Source of the DNA: Typha latifolia
Taxonomy: Eukaryota > Streptophyta > Magnoliopsida > Poales > Typhaceae
Reading direction: 5' to 3'
Length of the DNA stretch: 64,000 nt
NCBI GenBank assembly: GCA_019914945.1
Contig: CM034102.1
Span: forward strand, 248,001-312,000
Part shown: piece by piece, positions 1-10,700 of the stretch
Layout: every line of letters starts with the position of its first letter
Position numbering within the stretch: position 1 is the stretch's first letter
Notes under the pieces: generated by a model
Databases searched by the model: none
Seen by the model: only the letters and a program-made list of their open reading frames with translations
Told to the model about the DNA's origin: nothing
Made by a program: the position numbers and the translations under genes

Positions 1-332
1 CCTTTGCACCTCCCGGAATAGTGCAGCTACTATAACCAGATGAGCTCACAGCAACCACATTGTGCACCGAAGGGTTGTAGTTGAACACTAATCGAATCAA
101 TTAAGCAAAAGTTAATAATACGTCGACTCAAGATCTAGAAAATTAAGGTGTGAGAATTTAATTCACCGAGCACGTCACCGGCCTTGAAGCTCTTCCCCAC
201 CGGCCAGCTGCTCGCCCCGAAGCTCCAACCGGCGCCGTCTCCGACGGTGAACTTCGCGGATTCAGCGCGGAGAAGGAAGCATAGAAGGATTAAGATGAGA
301 GCTGTTGCTTGCCCTGCACTGCCACTTCCCAT
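1..332 (-). CDS. Phytocyanin, plantacyanin/basic blue protein type (3' part outside window)
   Basis: This is a small secreted blue-copper protein of the plant cell wall or apoplast, a family linked to redox signalling and pollen-tube guidance. Two exons are visible: 332-167, then a GT-AG intron, then 87-1, which runs off the left edge. The start is the ATG at 332-330; the upstream in-frame GTG is not a plausible plant start. The protein opens with a hydrophobic signal peptide (about residues 1-27, LILILLCFLL). The plantacyanin pattern follows: KFTVGDGAGW, SWPVGKSFKAGDVL, and across the junction VFNYNPSVHNVVAV. The His of SVHNVV is the first copper ligand; the Cys, second His and Met ligands should lie beyond the window, although one Cys (YSSCTIPGG) is present. 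The intron position inside the VFNY strand is typical of the family. The identification is strong; the subtype (plantacyanin rather than uclacyanin) is inferred. Confidence 0.9.
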
Positions 333-904
333 GCCCACAAGTTTTTCTCGTTCAAGTGCCTAGCTAGACTATTACAAGAATAGAGGGGAGATGAGAGTTT
401 TTAAGACTACCGTAGTGATATTTAAAGAAAAGGGGCGGGCTGATGGGAGCTAGTGCATATATTAGTGTATGATTGAAATCGGCCAACCACCGAATGAGAC
501 CAAAATCTTGGGTCATGGGTAGTTGCACGAACAACTTTATTAGTGCATATATTAGTGTGATGAGTGTGTTAAAAAGACCAGGACGAAAATTGTTCATATT
601 GCATTAAATGCACATTGCTACTCCTTGGCGAGGACATAGAAATTGATGTACTTAGCCTACCTCATTTTATTAATGTCCAAATTCTTAATATGCATTAGTT
701 CTTCATTTATTAGCTTAAGTAATTTGTTATATAGCTAGCAGAGCCGTGATATAGAGGGACCACGTATATATCTTCTTATATATCCATCCTCTATATGAGG
801 AAACGCATTAGTACACGGTAAAATTCATCACCTAAAATATTCTCATTTTCTATGCGAAGGCTACAAATGGAGACTTGTGGGGAAGGATAAGAGTGTTTCC
901 TTTT

Positions 905-932
905 AGAGAGAGAGAGAGAGAGAGAGAGAGAG
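905..932. repeat. (GA)n microsatellite
   Basis: An uninterrupted run of about 14 GA units in AT-rich spacer, about 570 bases upstream of the phytocyanin start. Long GA runs recur through this window. Confidence 0.95.
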
Positions 933-1399
933 GTGAAAATTAATAATGTCACAGTTAATTAAATCAGTAATGTTAGTTAAAGTTAAAAATCAATGATACT
1001 CACATAATAAAACATGAGTCTCTTTAATTATTTAAGCACTATTATAATTTACCTGTAGAAAATGTTTTGCATTGTCAATAATAGTCTAATATATCTCATT
1101 TTCAATATATATTATAAGATATGGCATTCATATATGAAATATTGATAATAAGGTGGAACCCGATCATGAGCAGACTTCCAGCAAACAACTTTCTCTTCTT
1201 CATTGATGTCCCTTTTCCAAACTGCAGGCAAGCAGTACGTTAATACTACATATATTCATAGTTCATGTCAAGTTGAGTAGCAGTGACTGCAATCTCCATT
1301 CCTGCACCATGCGCATATATATAAGAAAAAATGGAATAACTGTATAATATAGTGTGTGAAGCGATAAATACACGTATTAATAGGGATGTCAAAAATAAG

Positions 1400-1480
1400 C
1401 GGCTCAGGCTCGGGATGGTAGATGCCACCTGCTCGACAAAATGTCATACTACATAATTATTGCCTATGGTCATCAGACTC
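1400..1480 (+). repeat. Remnant resembling the 3' flank of the aldo-keto reductase genes
   Basis: Around 1416-1441 the text ATGCCACCTGCTCGACAAAAT closely matches the region just after the stop codons of both aldo-keto reductases (about 6719-6750 and 10350-10372). It is followed by a TGCCTATGGTCATCAG block matching 10549-10564. Spacing differs, so this would be a rearranged fragment. It may mark a lost third unit of the tandem array, or a dispersed repeat that also sits in both 3' flanks. Confidence 0.35.
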
Positions 1481-2881
1481 TATTTTCTTTTTAAAAATTA
1501 GGTATTTAAATATGAATAGTTTATAACTTTTAAATTTAAATTTAAGTGAGGTCCACATATTATTAATTAAAAAATAGTATTTTAATATTATAGATTCACT
1601 CATTCAAATTCAATAATGAGATGTGAATAAAAATAAGTTTAGTATTATATTTAATTTTTGAAAATTATTACTTGAATATGTAAGTGTGATAGACTTTGGG
1701 CCCCCAAAAGGTAATTATGTTATGGGTAAACACGTGCACGCCGCCTAACCCGGCGACTTGGTTTGCTTCACGCGCGTGGGTCATATTAAAAATAAATTAT
1801 TTTTTATGTGCCCGAGATGTACTAGATGTTTGCATTTGAAAATAATATTATATTATTTTTTGTTTGGCAAGGCACTCGTACGATTAAATATGAACATATG
1901 TATATTTTTTATTATATATTAGTCATTTCAAATTTTATTAGTATTATTTTAGTCTATTAGGACGTCTATCTAACACTCTACAATTTTATCTCTAATAATT
2001 TTTTTTAATTCAACATCTATTATAATTAAATATAATTTAAAAAATAATAATGATAGTTTTGTCCGGACCATATAAGAGTTTAAGTGTTTAAATTAAAAAT
2101 ACGTAAATGCTTTGTGAAATTAAGCCAAATCATACGAGAGTAAAGTATAATTAACCTATTTTTTATGATTACAATATATATTATTATTAAATAATTCTGC
2201 ATTTTTGTGGGTTCATCTTACTGTACTATTAAATGTAACAATTAATAAGTTATAGTGAATTCAATAGTGTGCACAAATTGACCACATTAAATTGGTGGTA
2301 TTGTAGGAGAAAGATGGTTATTGCAGACCTTTCAGGGAGTTAACTGTCGCTTATCTTTTAGGTAGTTACTGGTAGCTTTTTTATTTTAAGAAAAAAAAAG
2401 TAGTTAACAGTCGTTTTTTAATTAATTTTAATAGGCAGTTAGTTAACAGTCGCTTAATGTGCAACTTATTTGTGTGAGAGCAGCCAAAAATGGAGCAAGA
2501 GCCCGGTGCACTGGATATATTATTATATTAGCTATTTTAAATTGCTTAATAGATCATCTTAGCGTTATTATTTTTTATTAAAAAATATATTGTTAGAAAA
2601 CTCTTATCGAGATCTTTAAAATAAGATTAATATTCAATAGTTTTAGAAGTAATTTGAAATTACTAATTTTTTAATTAAACGCATCGAAATTACATTACAC
2701 GAAATAAATATCGAAATAACCATTACATGTCATTAACTAAAAATATTAAAATTGCATTACCTAAAATAAGTAGAAATTAACCAAACATAATAAAAGCAAT
2801 AGATGTTTAATATTCTGATAAGTCATCTCCGTAGCCACAGGTTATAATTTTGATTAATTATATTTTAGGATACATAATTTA

Positions 2882-3020
2882 TTAGACTCATTTTTATAAA
2901 TAATAAAACAATTAGAATTAAAATTAACTCAAAAATAATTTAATATTAAACTCATTTTTATAAATAATAAAAAAATTAAAATTAAAATTAACTCAAAAAT
3001 AATTTAATATTAGACTCATT
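2882..3020. repeat. Tandem duplication, 64-base period
   Basis: Two nearly identical AT-rich units (2882-2945 and 2946-3009) and the start of a third share the motifs CTCATTTTTATAAATAATAA and TTAACTCAAAAATAATTTAA. They differ by a few substitutions. No coding content. Confidence 0.85.
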
Positions 3021-3196
3021 TTAAAGGTGTCGATAACAACTTTCCAATGGTATTATTTTTGTTAAAAATCAATTAGTAAAACTAATTATATACTCAGTTT
3101 AACTAACTACATTATTTAATAAAGGATACAAATAGAATTAAAATTATTGAATATAACACTTATTGGGCAATTTTGGTATTTTCAAAAAGTTGATAT

Positions 3197-3302
3197 GGGG
3201 CTCCAAATTTGAAGCCCCACTATTCATGGCTCCAAATTTGGAGCCCCATTTAGAGCTCGGTTGGAGCTCCACCGGACTCCAAATTTGGAGTTTTGGAGTC
3301 CG
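3197..3302. repeat. Cluster of palindromes, possible MITE remnant
   Basis: Three palindromes share the core CTCCAAATTTGGAG: 3197-3218 (one mismatch), 3228-3245 (GGCTCCAAATTTGGAGCC, perfect) and 3276-3291. The last is nested in a larger stem whose arms are CCGGACTCCAA and TTGGAGTCCGG (3272-3302). The element ends next to GGTTGAAGATGC, similar to terminal motifs of some plant MITEs. I did not find clean outer terminal repeats or a target duplication. Confidence 0.5.
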
Positions 3303-3759
3303 GTTGAAGATGCTTTGAATGAACATTTTGACTAGTTAATTTTAAAAAAGAGAGCTCATAATTATTAGCTCAAAGGTCATGAATCAAGATCGCAACTGAC
3401 AAGGACCAGATGAGATCGGATGAGATATAATTTTAGAAAATAAATCTTGAGATAAAACTAGGACCCTCGCATTGCATTACAGGCTAACTCGTATAAGTCA
3501 GTCAATCAATCGTATAGTCATATATATACCGAAGCTTACTCGCTTAATGATGAGATTTGGGTCAGATTGAATTAGCCTTAGTAGGTTAGTATTTTATTTA
3601 ATTAGTTAAATTTAAATATGCATAGTTTTAAAAAAATATTTGCAGAATATTCTATATATATTTGAATAATATTAAATTAGTTAGATTAGATCGCCAACCT
3701 CCAGATCTATAATTTTAGTATTCACGACTTCTTCATATTTGGAATAAACGAAGGGTTAA

Positions 3760-3990
3760 TCCGAGAAGATAAGACAAACTGATTTAGTTAGTTTGTTAGG
3801 ATTTTTAACTTAGTTGTTTATGTAGAGCCTCTATAAATATACGGAGGAAACCCTAATTTGAGAGGAATCTGATAATTAAAATTGTCATTGCCTTTATCTT
3901 CTTCTCAACTGTCTCTAGCTATTGGAGCTCTCTCTCACTTCATTCCACTACCCAAGTATTTATTCGGCTTACTCTAACTCATAATCCCCC
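3760..3990 (+). mobile_element. LTR-like segment (possible solo copia LTR) or distal promoter
   Basis: This stretch has the look of a Ty1-copia LTR: TTAGGATTTTTAACTTAG, then a TATAAATA box at 3832-3839, then AACCCTAATTTGAGAGGAAT and a T/C-rich tail with CTTCTTCTCAACTGTCTC. Borders and a target duplication could not be fixed. It also lies about 540 bases upstream of the aldo-keto reductase start codon and could instead be that gene's promoter with a long leader. Confidence 0.3.
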
Positions 3991-4381
3991 TTTTCTACAA
4001 TAATTTATCCCATTTCACATTAAGAAATTAATTTCTCCCATTTCACACTAAGAAATTAATTTAGCATTGAGTCCAGAAAGATAAGATAAAACCAGTTTGT
4101 AACACTTAATTATGAATTTTAAATATTATTTAAGTTGGAAGACAAAAGGCCTATATCTATCAAATTAACTCAAAAATAGAGAGCGAGAGAGAAACAAATA
4201 TGAGATACACAAGTTTTCTCAGGATATCGTCTACAAAAGAAAAAAGAAAAAAAAGGAACAGGGAAAAAACTACGACCACCCACAGCTTACTAATTTAAGA
4301 AACGGAGAAAAGGCTACAGTCTCTGTGAATTGGCTTAATTAGATAGCAGCAGAGTCTCTTCCCCAATCTCATCCAAAAGAC

Positions 4382-5057
4382 ATGGGAAGTACTATCCCCG
4401 AGGTGGCCTTAAACTCAGGAAGCTGCAAGCCCATGCCCCTCATCGCCATGGGCACCGCTCTCTACCCCTTCAACCCGTCCGACGCTATGCGGGCTGCCAT
4501 CCTACGTGCCATCGAGCTCGGTTACCGCCACTTCGACACCGCCGCTGTCTACCAATCGGAGACATCCCTCGGCGACGCCATCACCGATGCGATCAGCTCG
4601 GGCATCCTCGGATCTCGCGACGAGATTTTCATCACTTCCAAGCTCTGGTGCAGCGCCGCTCACAAAGATCTTGTCCTCCCTGCACTTAGAAGCACCCTTC
4701 TGTTAGTACTTAATTATTCATTTACTTAATTATTCATTTACTCCTTAAATTTATTATCAAACGGGATCTAATTTAGTGTAGTCTTAACAAAAATGCTGAT
4801 CAGTTCAACATTTTTATCTAGTCATAAAACACTGAACTAATTAATATTTTATATACTTTTAAGTTAATCTCTCAACAGTGAAAAAAAAAAGTATGTAGTG
4901 ATTAAAATACTGAACTGATTAGTTTATTATTTTTACTAGAATTATAGTAAATTATACCTCATTTGATAATAAGTGTAGGTGATAGTTTATTTTGATTAAA
5001 AAAAATTAACTTCTAGTTTGATAGAAAACTCATATATATATATAGTTTGATAGAAAA

Positions 5058-5101
<44 letters not shown>

Positions 5102-6701
5102 CTCATGGTTCTCTTGCTGCTTTAGGAAACTCCGAGTGGAGTACCTGGACCTGTATCTCATACATTGGCCTGTGAGTTTGAAGCCCGAAAGGTACTATTT
5201 CATCATCGAGTACTTAAATTAAAAGCATTGTTAAATTATTGAATCCTTAGTTTTCATGGAGTATACGATCAGATAACTCTAGATACTAAAAGAAGTTCAT
5301 AAATATACTTCTTCTTTTTTTTCTGTAATATTTTTTATTGATAGGGAGTTCCTAAGCTAATTGTGAAAGAAATCTGTGCTAAAAGTATAGTGTACCCATC
5401 ATTTTTTTTTCTTTCTAGATAATTCTTATAAAACTTACCTTTTCTTTTAATTTGATAAGTTAAAAAAAAACTTTAGCTCTATTAATAGTTTCAAAGTAAA
5501 ATCTTATGATTAAGATAAAAATCGAAAGTGGAATTTAATATCAAATGTGAGTATTTTAGCTATTTAATTTTTAATTCTTTGAAAGTAAGTTAATGTTTTA
5601 GGTTAAATTTAATTTACAGTGTTTTTAAGGCACTAAAGTATAATGTGTTAATGATAATAAAGTTTAAATTTTGAATATTCTTTTGATAAATTATTTTTTA
5701 TTCGATATTTTCAGTGGATTAGAATTACCATTTTCAAAGGACAAGCTTTCTCTCTTAGACATGAGCTCAGTCTGGGAGGCAATGGAAGAGTGTCAGAGTC
5801 TCGGGCTAACAAAGGCGATCGGTGTCAGTAATTTCTCATGCAGGAGATTGGAGACGTTACTCTCTTTTTGTAAAATTCCTCCAGCTGTCAATGAGGTGAG
5901 TTCGGGCGTGAGTGGGTCCAGGTCCAGGTCTAGGTCCAGGTCCAGGTCCAGGTATTCGGACGACGAAATTAATAAATTTTGCTTCTTTTTGTTGTTCAAG
6001 GTTGAAGTGAATCCTCTATGGCAACAAAAGAAACTTAGAGAGTTCTGCATGGCCCGTGGTATTCGACTGTCTGCTTACTCACCACTGGGAGGAATAAGGA
6101 CTCCTTGGGGTAAAGATTGGGTTATGGAGTGTGATGTACTTAAAGAGATTGCTGAAGCTAAAGGAAAGAGTCTGGCTCAGGTATGTAAGACAGAATTTTT
6201 TTTGTATTTCAGACTATACGTTGTGCTGAGTTAATAGAAATCACTACTTTTATGGTGTTTCTTTTCTTCTTCTCTTTTTGGAAAATTGAATAATAAATTG
6301 AAATAATTCACGGTGCTTTTGTTGATATTTTATTGAGAAAATAAAATAAGTATATATAGCATAGGGTGTGAAGAGAAAAAAAACATTCCCTAACTTATAT
6401 TGGGTATATGCATTGTAGTTTGCTTTCCTTTTGTCCCCTTGAACTTTTCCTACGTTTCTTTTGGGTATATACGTAGGTTTGCTTACGGTGGGTTTACGAG
6501 CAAGGTGATTGCGTGATAGTGAAGAGCTTCAACGAAGAAAGGCTGAAGGAGAATTTGCTCATATTTGATTGGGAATTAAACGAAGAAGAGAGGCAAAAGA
6601 TTGCTCAGCTTCCCCAGGGCAAGTCGTGCAGATCAATGGACTTTGTCTCGGCCGATGGACCCTTCAAGTCTCTTGAAGAACTCTGGGATGGTGAAATCTA
6701 A
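4382..6701 (+). CDS. Aldo-keto reductase (AKR4 group), copy A
   Basis: Predicted cytosolic NADPH-dependent carbonyl reductase of the plant AKR4 group, which includes deoxymugineic acid synthase-, codeinone reductase- and galacturonate reductase-like enzymes; the substrate cannot be told from sequence. Five exons: 4382-4701, 5126-5191, 5715-5895, 6001-6180, 6477-6701; 323 aa, the usual family length. The catalytic tetrad is Asp52, Tyr57 (HFDTAAVY), Lys87 (ITSKLW) and His120 (LIHWP). SNF at 167-169 and [13 protein letters not shown] near the C-terminus fit NADPH binding. One oddity is position 189, normally the Gln of AVNQVE that binds nicotinamide, which here is Glu (AVNEVE). Intron 1 carries a TA microsatellite, and intron 3 (105 bases) has no stop and is in frame. 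A 3' UTR intron (about 6768-6832) is likely, as in copy B. It is a tandem duplicate of the gene at 8727. Confidence 0.92.
5017..5098. repeat. TA microsatellite and short duplication in intron 1 of AKR copy A
   Basis: The unit AGTTTGATAGAAAACTC plus a short TA run is duplicated in tandem. The second copy runs into an uninterrupted (AT)n tract ending near 5098, just before the exon 2 acceptor at 5124-5125. Confidence 0.9.
5896..6000 (+). other. In-frame, stop-free intron 3 of AKR copy A with hexamer repeat
   Basis: The intron begins GTGAGT and ends TTCAAG, is exactly 105 bases (35 codons) long and has no stop in the reading frame of its flanking exons. It contains an AGGTCC hexamer array (about 5914-5953) that would read as about six Arg-Ser pairs. 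The matching intron of copy B (9727-9802) is 76 bases, so retention there would shift the frame. Confidence 0.85.
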
Positions 6702-6928
6702 AGGGCTCTGTTCGGATGGCATGCCACCACCGTGCTCGATAAAATGCCAAATAGAAGCCAATCTTCAGGTAAGACTGCTTCTTTTCAGTATTGTTGAGGA
6801 CTGGGTTTTACAATAATTTATCTATTTCAGCTTGTTATGAGATTCATAGCACAGGGAAAATAGAATACTAAAAATCTACACTACAAGAACTTATTATTTG
6901 TTGCCTACGAGTAATTCATGCATGAAGG

Positions 6929-7168
6929 TGTCTGATAAGAATAAATTTGGATAAGGAGAAGAAGAATTGGGAGAATGAGAGAGTGTAAGATAATTTGTTT
7001 GGGATAATAACTGTCTTTTTCATTCAAGTCATTCAGACTACATATATAGCCTTACAAACACAACAAAAAAGCTGGAAAATAAAAAAAAAATGCTGAAGAA
7101 TAGGGAAAACAACTATCACTACTACTCATGCTGAAGGCCAGCACAGTTTGGAACTTATTCAATTAACA
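6929..7168 (-). mobile_element. Possible solo LTR, about 240 bases
   Basis: Read on the minus strand the segment starts TGTTAATTGAATAAG, contains GTAAGGCTATATATG followed by GAATGAAAAAG, and ends CTTATCAGACA, the overall plan of a small copia LTR (TG...CA, TATA region, A-rich signal). No 5-base target duplication was found at these borders. Removing it would make the AKR-to-BRL2 spacing of the decayed unit (about 500 bases) similar to the 367 bases of the intact unit. Confidence 0.35.
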
Positions 7169-7189
7169 AACTTGACTAATTCTTGCTTA

Positions 7190-7800
7190 ACCTTATCTTC
7201 TCCACTTTGCCGGTGAATTCGTGCATGACAAGACATGCATCCATAGTGGCACGTATCAGTGTCCAATGCACTTATCAGCCTCTCTCCATCCCGAAATCTG
7301 ATACTCTCGCCTCCATTTCATCATCCAAAAATACATTGCTTAATTTCATGTCGTGGTTCTTGTGCTTGATCTTGCAATAAGCCGAGAGCGGCACAAGGTT
7401 CCTGTGCTTGATCTCGTCCAAGGTCCATCTCTGCCATCGATTCTCGATCACCTTGATGTATTAGCTTCTTGATTAGAACACTGGAGGCATCTTCCAATGT
7501 GGCCTTGAACGCTTCTCCAGAGCTACCAGAACCAATGAGGGCGGCAGTGGAGAAACCATCAGTGACCTCGGTGAGCTGTGAGAAGGTCAGCTTCCTCAGT
7601 TGTCTCTGGAAAGTTGCAACATTGGTGCTAAGAGGTTCCTTCTCCTTTTCAGTTTTCTATGCTTGTAGTAGCAGCATGTGTGACTTGGAGGCTACCTAGC
7701 ATCTTAGCTTGATGGCTTCTTCATGAGTTCCTCTGTTCGGAGGCTACAATGCACAGAGAAGCCACGGACAGAGAACACTTAAGTACCATGCTGTTGATTG
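7190..7800 (-). pseudogene. Broken copy of the BRL2 receptor-kinase gene (juxtamembrane and kinase region)
   Basis: This region is a degenerate duplicate of the intact BRL2 gene at 10701-14066, in the same orientation. Matching blocks run in order: 7245-7350 to about 11100-11205 (GTGTCCAATGCACTTATCAG in both), 7369-7480 to 11388-11500 (AGAGCGGCACAAGGTTC), 7480-7700 to about 11500-11720 (AGGTCAGCTTCCTCAGTTG) and 7747-7795 to 11779-11830 (AATGCACAGAGAAGCCACGG). The segment equivalent to about 11208-11380, which holds the HRD catalytic loop, is deleted. Small indels and stops break every frame, and the LRR part is absent. It sits downstream of AKR copy A exactly as intact BRL2 sits downstream of copy B, which argues that the AKR-BRL2 pair was duplicated together. 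No protein product is expected. Confidence 0.88.
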
Positions 7801-8726
7801 CGAATTAGCCATATATGATATCAAAAGGATACTACGAAAAACAGCTTATCTTTTTCCATAGAGACATAACCTTAATTTTGTTCTGATTAGTACCCATCAT
7901 GTTGGTGCTGATCACACTGTCTATTGACCCTTGCATCTTAATTATATCATTTCCTCTGCCACATCGGGAAATTTGGAGTAATAATATATATGCCCATAAT
8001 TACTCTATAGACAAAGATGAATACATCATCATTTTCTTTATTCATAATTTTTTATATACAATGATAAGACTAGACGACGCTGAAACAATAAAAAAAATAT
8101 TTATGAGCAGAGCATTATTCAAGAATTTATCAACCTTCGAGGCAGCCGTACTTACGCGACTGCTTGCACGTTTATTTTAAACGTCCGATTAGATTTAAAG
8201 TATCGGTTCTACTCACCAATTATTCGGACAAGATCGGATTTAGGTCGGACTAAAATATTCTATTCCCTTATCGTCTACTAATTTATTATATATTGAGTTT
8301 GGATTGAGTATAATAACTCTAACATAATGCATTAAATATAAAAATTATTATATTTTAGTGGACCGAATTTAATAAGCTTATATGAAAATATTTTAATTAT
8401 CTTTTATAAAAATATACATATATATTAATATATAATTTACTAAATATAAAACTAAAATAATTATATAAATATATATACATTATGTTTCTGCTGTAGATGA
8501 CGGGTAGCTCCCGGTACTCCGTACTCAGTGACAGCTTGTACGGTAAATGCGCATCTTTGATTGGTTACAAATTTCCGATCGAGAAATAAAAAGCCAGTAA
8601 AATCCCAAGTTTCCTCGGGATAAAAATTACAACCACACACAGCCTCTGCCTCTACAGAATTAAGCTTTGGTAGAGCAGTCTCTTGATTCCCAGGTTCCGC
8701 AAATCTCCTCCTCCCCAAATTAAGAA

Positions 8727-9048
8727 ATGGCAAGTGTCTCCGAGGTGGCTTTGAGCTCAGGAAGTGCCAAGCCCATGCCCCTCATCGCCATGGGCACTGC
8801 TGTCTACCCCTTTGGCCCCTCCGATGCCATGCGCGCCGCCATCCTACGTGCCATTGAGCTCGGTTACCGTCACTTCGACACCGCCGCCGTCTACCAATCC
8901 GAAAAGTCCCTCGGCGACGCCATCGCCGAGGCGATCAGATCAGGCGTCCTCGGATCTCGCGACGAGGTTTTCATCACTTCCAAGCTCTGGTGCAGCGACG
9001 CCCACAAAGAACTCGTCCTACCTGCACTTAGCAACACTCTTCTGTTAG

Positions 9049-9114
<66 letters not shown>

Positions 9115-10334
9115 CAGTATCTTTTCTTATGCTAGCTAGAGTACGATTCGGTACGGGCCGATCATGAGTCACGGTTCTTTGCTCACTATGTTAGGAACCT
9201 TCAAATGGAGTACCTGGACCTCTATCTCATACATTGGCCTGCGAGTACGAAGCCCCAAAGGTACTATTTAATTACCAAGTATTATAATTAAAATTTTCTT
9301 TAATTATTATTGAATCCTTAGCTTCAGCCTTCCATGGTAGATAAGGAGTCAGATAATGTAATGTAGCTAATAAGACAAAGGTCTTAGTTGGGTTTGGAAT
9401 TTCTTTTTCTTTTTTCTTTTTTGAAAATGACAAGGAAATTGAGAAAATTAATAAAACTCTTCTAGCTTTTATTATTAGACTAACAGCGGATCTAGAGTCA
9501 GGATTCTACTTGATCAAGACCATTTAATTGTCTTTTATATTCCAGACTATATGAACTTCCATTTCCGAAGGAAGAGCTTTTGCCCTTCGACATGAGATCA
9601 GTTTGGGAGGCAATGGAAGAGTGTCAGACTCTCGGGCTAACAAAGGCGATCGGTGTCAGTAATTTCTCATGCAAAAAATTAGAAAAATTACTCTCTTTTT
9701 CTAAAATTCCTCCGGCAGTCAATCAGGTGAGTTCGTCAAGAATATGCCAGATGTTTATTTGCACAATGAATTTAAAATATTTGGTTCATTTTGTTGTTCA
9801 AGGTTGAAGTGAATCCTCTATGGCAACAAAAGAAACTTAGGGAATTTTGCGTCGCCCGTCGTATTCAACTGACCGCTTACTCACCATTGGGAGGAAGAGG
9901 GACTCTTTGGGGTAAAGATTGGGTCATGGAGTGTGACGTACTCAAAGACATTGCTAAAGCTAAAGGAAAGACTCTGGCTCAGGTATGTGCTTATCTCACT
10001 GTACACTGTACATTATATTGGGCAATGCATTAATCTGTACGATAATTTGCCATCCTTTTTGTCATTTAAAACTATATAATCCTACACTTGTCTTGGGATG
10101 TTTACATAGGTTTGCTTAAGGTGGGTGTACGAGCAAGGTGACTGTGTGATAGTGAAGAGCTTCAACCAGGAAAGGATGAAGGAGAATTTGCTCATATTTG
10201 ATTGGGAATTGAACGAAGAAGAGAGGCAAATGATTGCTCAGATTCCCCAGCGCAGATTGTATCCAGCATTAGAGTTTGTCTCAAACCATGGACCCTACAA
10301 GTCTGTTGAAGAACTCTGGGATGGTGAAATCTAA
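8727..10334 (+). CDS. Aldo-keto reductase (AKR4 group), copy B
   Basis: Tandem paralogue of the gene at 4382, with the same five-exon plan: 8727-9043, 9195-9260, 9546-9726, 9803-9982, 10110-10334; 322 aa. Exons 2 to 5 have exactly the same lengths as in copy A; exon 1 is one codon shorter. The tetrad is intact ([19 protein letters not shown]), and the nicotinamide-binding Gln is present (AVNQVE), unlike copy A. The C-terminal part carries [13 protein letters not shown] and ends VEELWDGEI. It is predicted to be a soluble NADPH-dependent reductase; substrate unknown. The last exon has drifted most ([17 protein letters not shown] against [17 protein letters not shown]), in the C-terminal loop that shapes substrate choice in this family, so the copies may differ in substrate. 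A 3' UTR intron (about 10396-10484) is likely. Confidence 0.93.
9050..9112. repeat. (TA)n microsatellite in intron 1 of AKR copy B
   Basis: About 30 TA units lie directly after the exon 1 donor (GT at 9044). The equivalent intron of copy A also carries a TA tract, but near the acceptor. Confidence 0.95.
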
Positions 10335-10700
10335 TGGCTCTGTTCGGATCGTATGTCACCTGCTCTACAAAATACCAGGTTGAAGTCCATCTTCAGGTAC
10401 CAGTATTTCTTTTCGATAATTTTGAGGACTTGTTTAATCCTGTTACCATCTATTCTCAAAGTGGCAATCATGTATCTATTTCAGCATGTTATGAGATTTA
10501 TTGAACTAGAAAAATGTCATGCTTCAATACAATAACTTATTACTTGTTGCCTATGATCATCAGGCACTTCTTAGTATATTAATCTGGATTTATAGTTCTC
10601 AGTCATATTGAAGAGCTCTTAACTACAAAACAACATTAAAAAACAATTGCCATAAATCAATACTACCAAACATTCCAATACTGATCACAACACCACTAGT

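Larger units (their letters stand above)
333..4381. other. AT-rich intergenic spacer with repeat debris
   Basis: No convincing gene is visible in this 4 kb. Short open frames occur but lack family signatures or splice continuity. It holds a GA microsatellite (905-932), a segment resembling the aldo-keto reductase 3' flank (about 1400-1480), a 64-base tandem duplication (2882-3009), a palindrome cluster (3197-3302) and an LTR-like stretch (about 3760-3990), each listed separately. The last 200 bases, up to the ATG at 4382, should hold the 5' leader of the aldo-keto reductase. Confidence 0.6.
6702..8726. other. Spacer between the two aldo-keto reductases
   Basis: The first 200 bases match the 3' flank of copy B (CTCTGTTCGGAT, then CTTCAGGTA and ATTTCAG, the apparent 3' UTR intron borders). 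After that come an LTR-like segment (about 6929-7168) and the BRL2 pseudogene (about 7190-7800). From 7800 to 8460 the DNA is AT-rich with no gene seen. The final 150 bases weakly resemble the leader of copy A and should hold the copy B promoter. Confidence 0.6.

Noticed and set aside
5793..6050. Minus-strand frame with a repeated Leu-Asp segment
   Set aside because: Antisense of the AGGTCC hexamer array and flanking AKR exons.
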